Made by a program: the position numbers and the translations under genes
Shown: piece by piece, positions 60,837-64,000 of the stretch
Layout: each line of letters opens with the position of its first letter
How positions within the stretch are numbered: the first letter of the stretch is position 1
DNA from: Albula goreensis
Taxonomy: Eukaryota; Chordata; Actinopteri; Albuliformes; Albulidae
Assembly: GCA_022829145.1 (NCBI GenBank)
Contig: CM040750.1
Location: 5,704,255-5,768,254, forward strand
Direction of reading: 5' to 3'
DNA: 64,000 bases
Notes under the pieces: generated by a model
Seen by the model: the letters and a program-made list of their open reading frames with translations, nothing else
The model's database searches: none
Told to the model about the DNA's origin: nothing

Positions 60837-63316
60837 GTAAGAATCAGAGTTTGGGAATGAGGAGAGAGGGCCATGCAGCCAGGATCACTTTGAGAGGATG
60901 ACCTCATGTACCTGCATGTTGAAGTCATTATGAATGTCCTTACCAGCTCTTCTCTCGAAATGGCCATTACATCTTCAGATATGACAGGGCTGAAATAAAC
61001 TGCGTCTGGATGGGACGACATCCTTAATGAGATACTCAAACCCATAAGCATATCCTCCTTTACGTCTTTGCTCTGTCCTACCCTGGTTTTGTGACTTTGG
61101 CTACCTCATAAATTGTGGTTCTACAGCCCTGGTGTGCATGTGACCATTGAGTAATGATTCAGTCTGACAAGAGGGACACCAAAGTTGCAGGAAAGTCATA
61201 CATAGTACACTAGACTCAAGTTTTTCACAATACCTACAGTGTTATATTTCTTCACCTTCACCCATTGGAAAGGAGCATTTGGAATACATTATGATGTAAC
61301 TAGGCATTTTCCCCTTTTCGCCCCCAGTTCTATGTAATATTGGACACTTGAGCTGGATGCTAAACACTAGTGCTCCTGTTTATAATTGGGAGAATCGTCA
61401 CCTGCTTCCACTTCAGATCTCACATCACATCTGTGTGAGGATAAGAGGCTCAGGTCTTAGTCTGCTGCTCCAGACCTGCTTTTGACCAGCCAGCAGAATG
61501 AGTCAGACCTGCCATTTCTAGCCCCAGATTCACTTAGAGCAGTGCAGTTCTACCTGCCATTTCCAGCCCCAGACTCACTTGGAGCAGTGCAGTTCTACCT
61601 GCCATTTCCAGCCCCAGACTCACTCAGAGCAGTGCAGTTCTACCTGCCATTTCCAGCCCCAGACTCACTCAGAGCAGTGCAGTTCTACCTGCCATTTCCA
61701 GCCTCAGACTCACTTAGAGCAGTGCAGTTCTACCTGCCATTTCCAGCCCCAGACTCACTCAGAGCAGCACAGTGCTTCACTTCTTTAATCAGAGATTGTG
61801 TGTAGCGCAATCACCAGTGACACACTCCATCTCAGACTTTTTCCCAGAACAATACAACAGTCTAGTCTGTGAAACAGCTTGTAAATGCCAGGAGGAAAGG
61901 ACAGTCCAGTACCACCTAATTACTATAATTTCATATGTTATGTATTCATTATGCAAGAGCTTAAAACCTGCTGGGTAAATGATGTATGCTTTAACATGCT
62001 GTGCTTAGTTTGGGAAAATAATTGAGACAACACTGCATGTATTTCAAATTTTTGCAGCTAAAATGAAAAAAGCTAAAGGGAGAACAGATAGCTCAGTTAG
62101 CTATCTGGACTGTCCTTTCCTCCTGGCATTTACAAGGTGTTTCACAGAATAGATTGTTGTATTGTTCTGGGATAAGTACAGAAAGTCTGAGATAGAGTGT
62201 GTCACTGGTGATTGCGCTACACACAATCTCTGATTAAAGAAGCACTGTGCTGCTCTAAGTGATTCTGGGGCTGGAACAGCTGTTTCACACTCAGGTTGAA
62301 GGCTGGGAGTCTGGGGTTCAAGTCCTGGCTCTAACCCTTCAATCTATGCCTCCTCTTCTCTGTAACCCCCTCAGCCTTCCCACTGTCAGAATAAAGAACA
62401 AAATGCATAAGTCAGCTTGGCTGCTGCCCTTTTGGAGGGGGGGGGACTTCAAACAAATGCATCTGGCTGTTGATGTTTAGGAAATGCTGAGTGGTGCCTT
62501 TGCTTATTTCAGCAAAATTATGCTGTCTTATTTCCTTCACATTTTAATTTTCTATGACACTGCATGGTACAAACCTGCCTCTAGATGGAAGCTGCGATCG
62601 TTGATGTTTTTCACCATTTTGGTTTTTTTAACCCCACTCTGCTTTGTTGTTGTTTTGAGCCAATGTCCCCTGTATTCTTAAAAGTAATCTTTCACCAGAA
62701 ACTGAGAACAATTCAATTTGTTTTGTGCTGTTGAACTTTTCAGAGAGTCCGTGCAAAGGGAAACCCCTGGATTTCGTGCTGGTAATCGACAGCTCCCGTA
62801 GCGTACGTCCCCATGACTACGAGAAAGTCAAGACCTTCATCACCAACATCCTGAAGTTCCTGGACGTGGGGCCCGAGGCCACGCGTGTGGGGCTGCTGCA
62901 GTACGGCAGTGTGGTGCAGAATGAGTTCTTCCTCAACACCTTCCAGAGGAAGGAGGACATGGAGCAGGCCGTGCGCGACATGGTCCACCTGGCCACGGGC
63001 ACCATGACCGGCCTGGCGCTGGAGTACACCATGGACACGGCCTTCTCCGAGGCCAAGGGTGCCCGGCCGCTGCACCAGAACATCCCGCGGATTGCCATGG
63101 TGGTGACGGATGGCCGACCCCAGGACACGGTGGCGGAAGTGGCAGCCCGGGCGCGGAAGGCCGGGATCCAGATCTTCGCCATCGGCGTGGGGCGGGTGGA
63201 CATGAGCGTGCTGCGGGCCATCGGCAGTGAGCCACACTCCGAACACGTCTACCTGGTGGCCAACTTCAGCCAGATCCAAGCCCTCACCTCCGTCTTCCAG
63301 TCCAAGCTCTGTGGAG
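60686..63316 (+). CDS. matn2: matn2, matrilin-2, first two coding exons (3' partial)
   Basis: Secreted extracellular matrix adaptor. The family has VWA1, EGF-like repeats, VWA2 and a C-terminal coiled coil; only the start is here. Exons: 60686-60836 (50 codons plus 1 nt) and 62744-63316. Protein: signal peptide [20 protein letters not shown] (1-20), a basic Arg/Pro-rich segment (about 21-45) resembling the Arg-rich start of mature human matrilin-2, then the first VWA domain (about 58-235). MIDAS residues D66-x-S68-x-S70 (VIDSSRSV) and TDGRPQD are present. Best match by memory is MATN2 ([41 protein letters not shown]). The paralogues matn1/matn4 are possible on domain grounds, but the position next to laptm4b favours matn2. 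The next exon (EGF) is not found before 64000. Confidence 0.88.
61495..61770 (+). repeat. 45-bp minisatellite, about 6 copies, matn2 intron 1
   Basis: Units with GAGCAGTGCAGTTCTACCTG, then CCATTTCCAGCCCCAGACTC at 45-bp spacing. The last unit runs into the left arm of the inverted repeat at 61743. Confidence 0.93.
61743..62275. mobile_element. Foldback element: inverted repeat with arms of about 166 and 170 bp, about 197-bp spacer
   Basis: 61743-61908 is the near-perfect reverse complement of 62106-62275; for example, the left arm's GGAGGAAAGGACAGTCCA pairs with the right arm's TGGACTGTCCTTTCCTCC. By eye, only a handful of substitutions and two small indels separate the arms. No reading frame in the spacer. 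Fits a foldback MITE or the long terminal inverted repeats of a DNA transposon; no clear target duplication found. Confidence 0.8.
62744..63316 (+). CDS. matn2: matn2 exon encoding VWA domain 1
   Basis: Encodes [20 protein letters not shown] through VFQSKLCGG, a complete matrilin VWA domain bounded by Cys residues. G/C-rich with strong G/C bias at third positions. Acceptor cttttcag, donor gtgaga, phase 1 at the 3' end as expected before an EGF exon. Confidence 0.95.
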
Positions 63317-64000
63317 GTGAGATCCCTGTCCCTGGCCAGGTCTCCATTCTGCCAACAACCTAGAGAAGGGGGAATAGGGAACTAGCAATGGGGTAGTGGG
63401 GACTAGTGATGTAGTAATGGGGAACTAGGGAAGGCAGATTAGGGTTTCCTTGAACCAAAAACAGTAGGAGCTGCCATATAGGATCTGTGACTCAATGATT
63501 TGGATTTACGACCATTTGGCTGTGAAGAGGATCTGTTAAGACGGTCTTGAGTCATGATTTGGACTTAAAAAACCAACCATTTGGCAGAAATAAAGATAAG
63601 AAATTGTTCTCTCTTTTTTTTATTAATGACTGAAATATGTCCTTATATTTTTGTTGAGTGATTTAAGGTTTAAAATAAAGTCAAAAAATTATCAACAACT
63701 GAGTGTAGATCAACACTAACAGGGGTCATGAAACTTCATTTCAGCCATCACTACCACAATCCCTCAGATTCATTTAATCTCTGCCACACTGAATTCTCTT
63801 ACCTGTTGTGTGATTGGGTGAAATTCAGGTCTCCATGCCCTCAAATGCATTTTCATATTGAGGGATTTTTGTTTCTGTAAAATAAAGGAAATTGAAGTGA
63901 CTCCACACAGGGCTCATCTCTTCATTATTGCCTGGTGAAGTCCATATTGGCTGAAACACATGGGCATTTGTGTGTCTTTTATTTTTATATCATACTTCCC
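63317..64000. other. matn2 intron 2 (start), nothing recognised
   Basis: From the donor at 63317 to the window end there is no EGF-like exon. It starts with short irregular ggggaactag-type repeats (63366-63430) and then A/T-rich sequence. Confidence 0.6.

Noticed and set aside
62085-62335. tRNA-like boxes (gatagctcagttag near 62088 and ggttcaagtcc near 62319) suggesting a tRNA gene or SINE
   Set aside because: The boxes are about 220 bp apart with the foldback arm between them, and no cloverleaf can be drawn; at best a disrupted SINE.
62740-63279. Minus-strand 179-codon frame over the matn2 VWA exon
   Set aside because: Antisense shadow of a G/C-rich coding exon; no similarity to known proteins.

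Overview
The window is ordinary vertebrate nuclear DNA, most likely from a ray-finned (teleost) fish. The evidence is: multi-exon genes with GT-AG introns whose protein products read as close orthologues of human genes; compact introns; many minisatellites and CA/GT microsatellites; hAT-like and Tc1-like DNA transposon remnants; and short repeats ending in the 'TTTGGATAA' type tail common in fish. I cannot name the species. All orthology calls rest on protein sequences I recognise, checked by splice phase arithmetic, not on a database search.

Four protein-coding genes lie on the + strand. (1) ubr5, positions 1-18478: the last 25 coding exons of the E3 ubiquitin ligase (about 1312 residues), including the MLLE/PABC domain and the whole catalytic HECT domain; the 5' half is outside the window. 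(2) mtdh (metadherin/LYRIC/AEG-1), 21815-33060: complete, 13 coding exons, 535 residues. (3) laptm4b, 37094-53955: complete, 7 coding exons, 247 residues as assembled, with a last exon invaded by a minisatellite. (4) matn2 (matrilin-2), from 60686: signal-peptide exon plus the first von Willebrand A domain exon; the rest is beyond the window. mtdh-laptm4b-matn2 is the same order as on human 8q22. ubr5 directly upstream of mtdh is not the human arrangement, where it lies several megabases away.

The genes do not form a pathway. ubr5 acts in ubiquitin signalling, mtdh is an ER/nuclear scaffold that binds SND1, laptm4b is a late endosome/lysosome four-pass protein whose PY motifs recruit NEDD4-type ligases, and matn2 is an extracellular matrix adaptor.

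The most interesting content is not a new system but repeat biology. Minisatellites sit directly against splice sites in ubr5 and laptm4b. One appears to have grown out of the 3' coding end of laptm4b, since its unit still spells PPPYTLA-stop in one frame. A foldback element with arms of about 170 bp lies in matn2 intron 1. There is also a nonautonomous hAT-like element with a degenerate 8-bp target duplication. Two single-base C deletions break the ubr5 frame; the splice phases prove them relative to the expected protein, and both look like assembly errors. I found no rRNA, tRNA, CRISPR or operon-like structure, and no convincing undescribed system.
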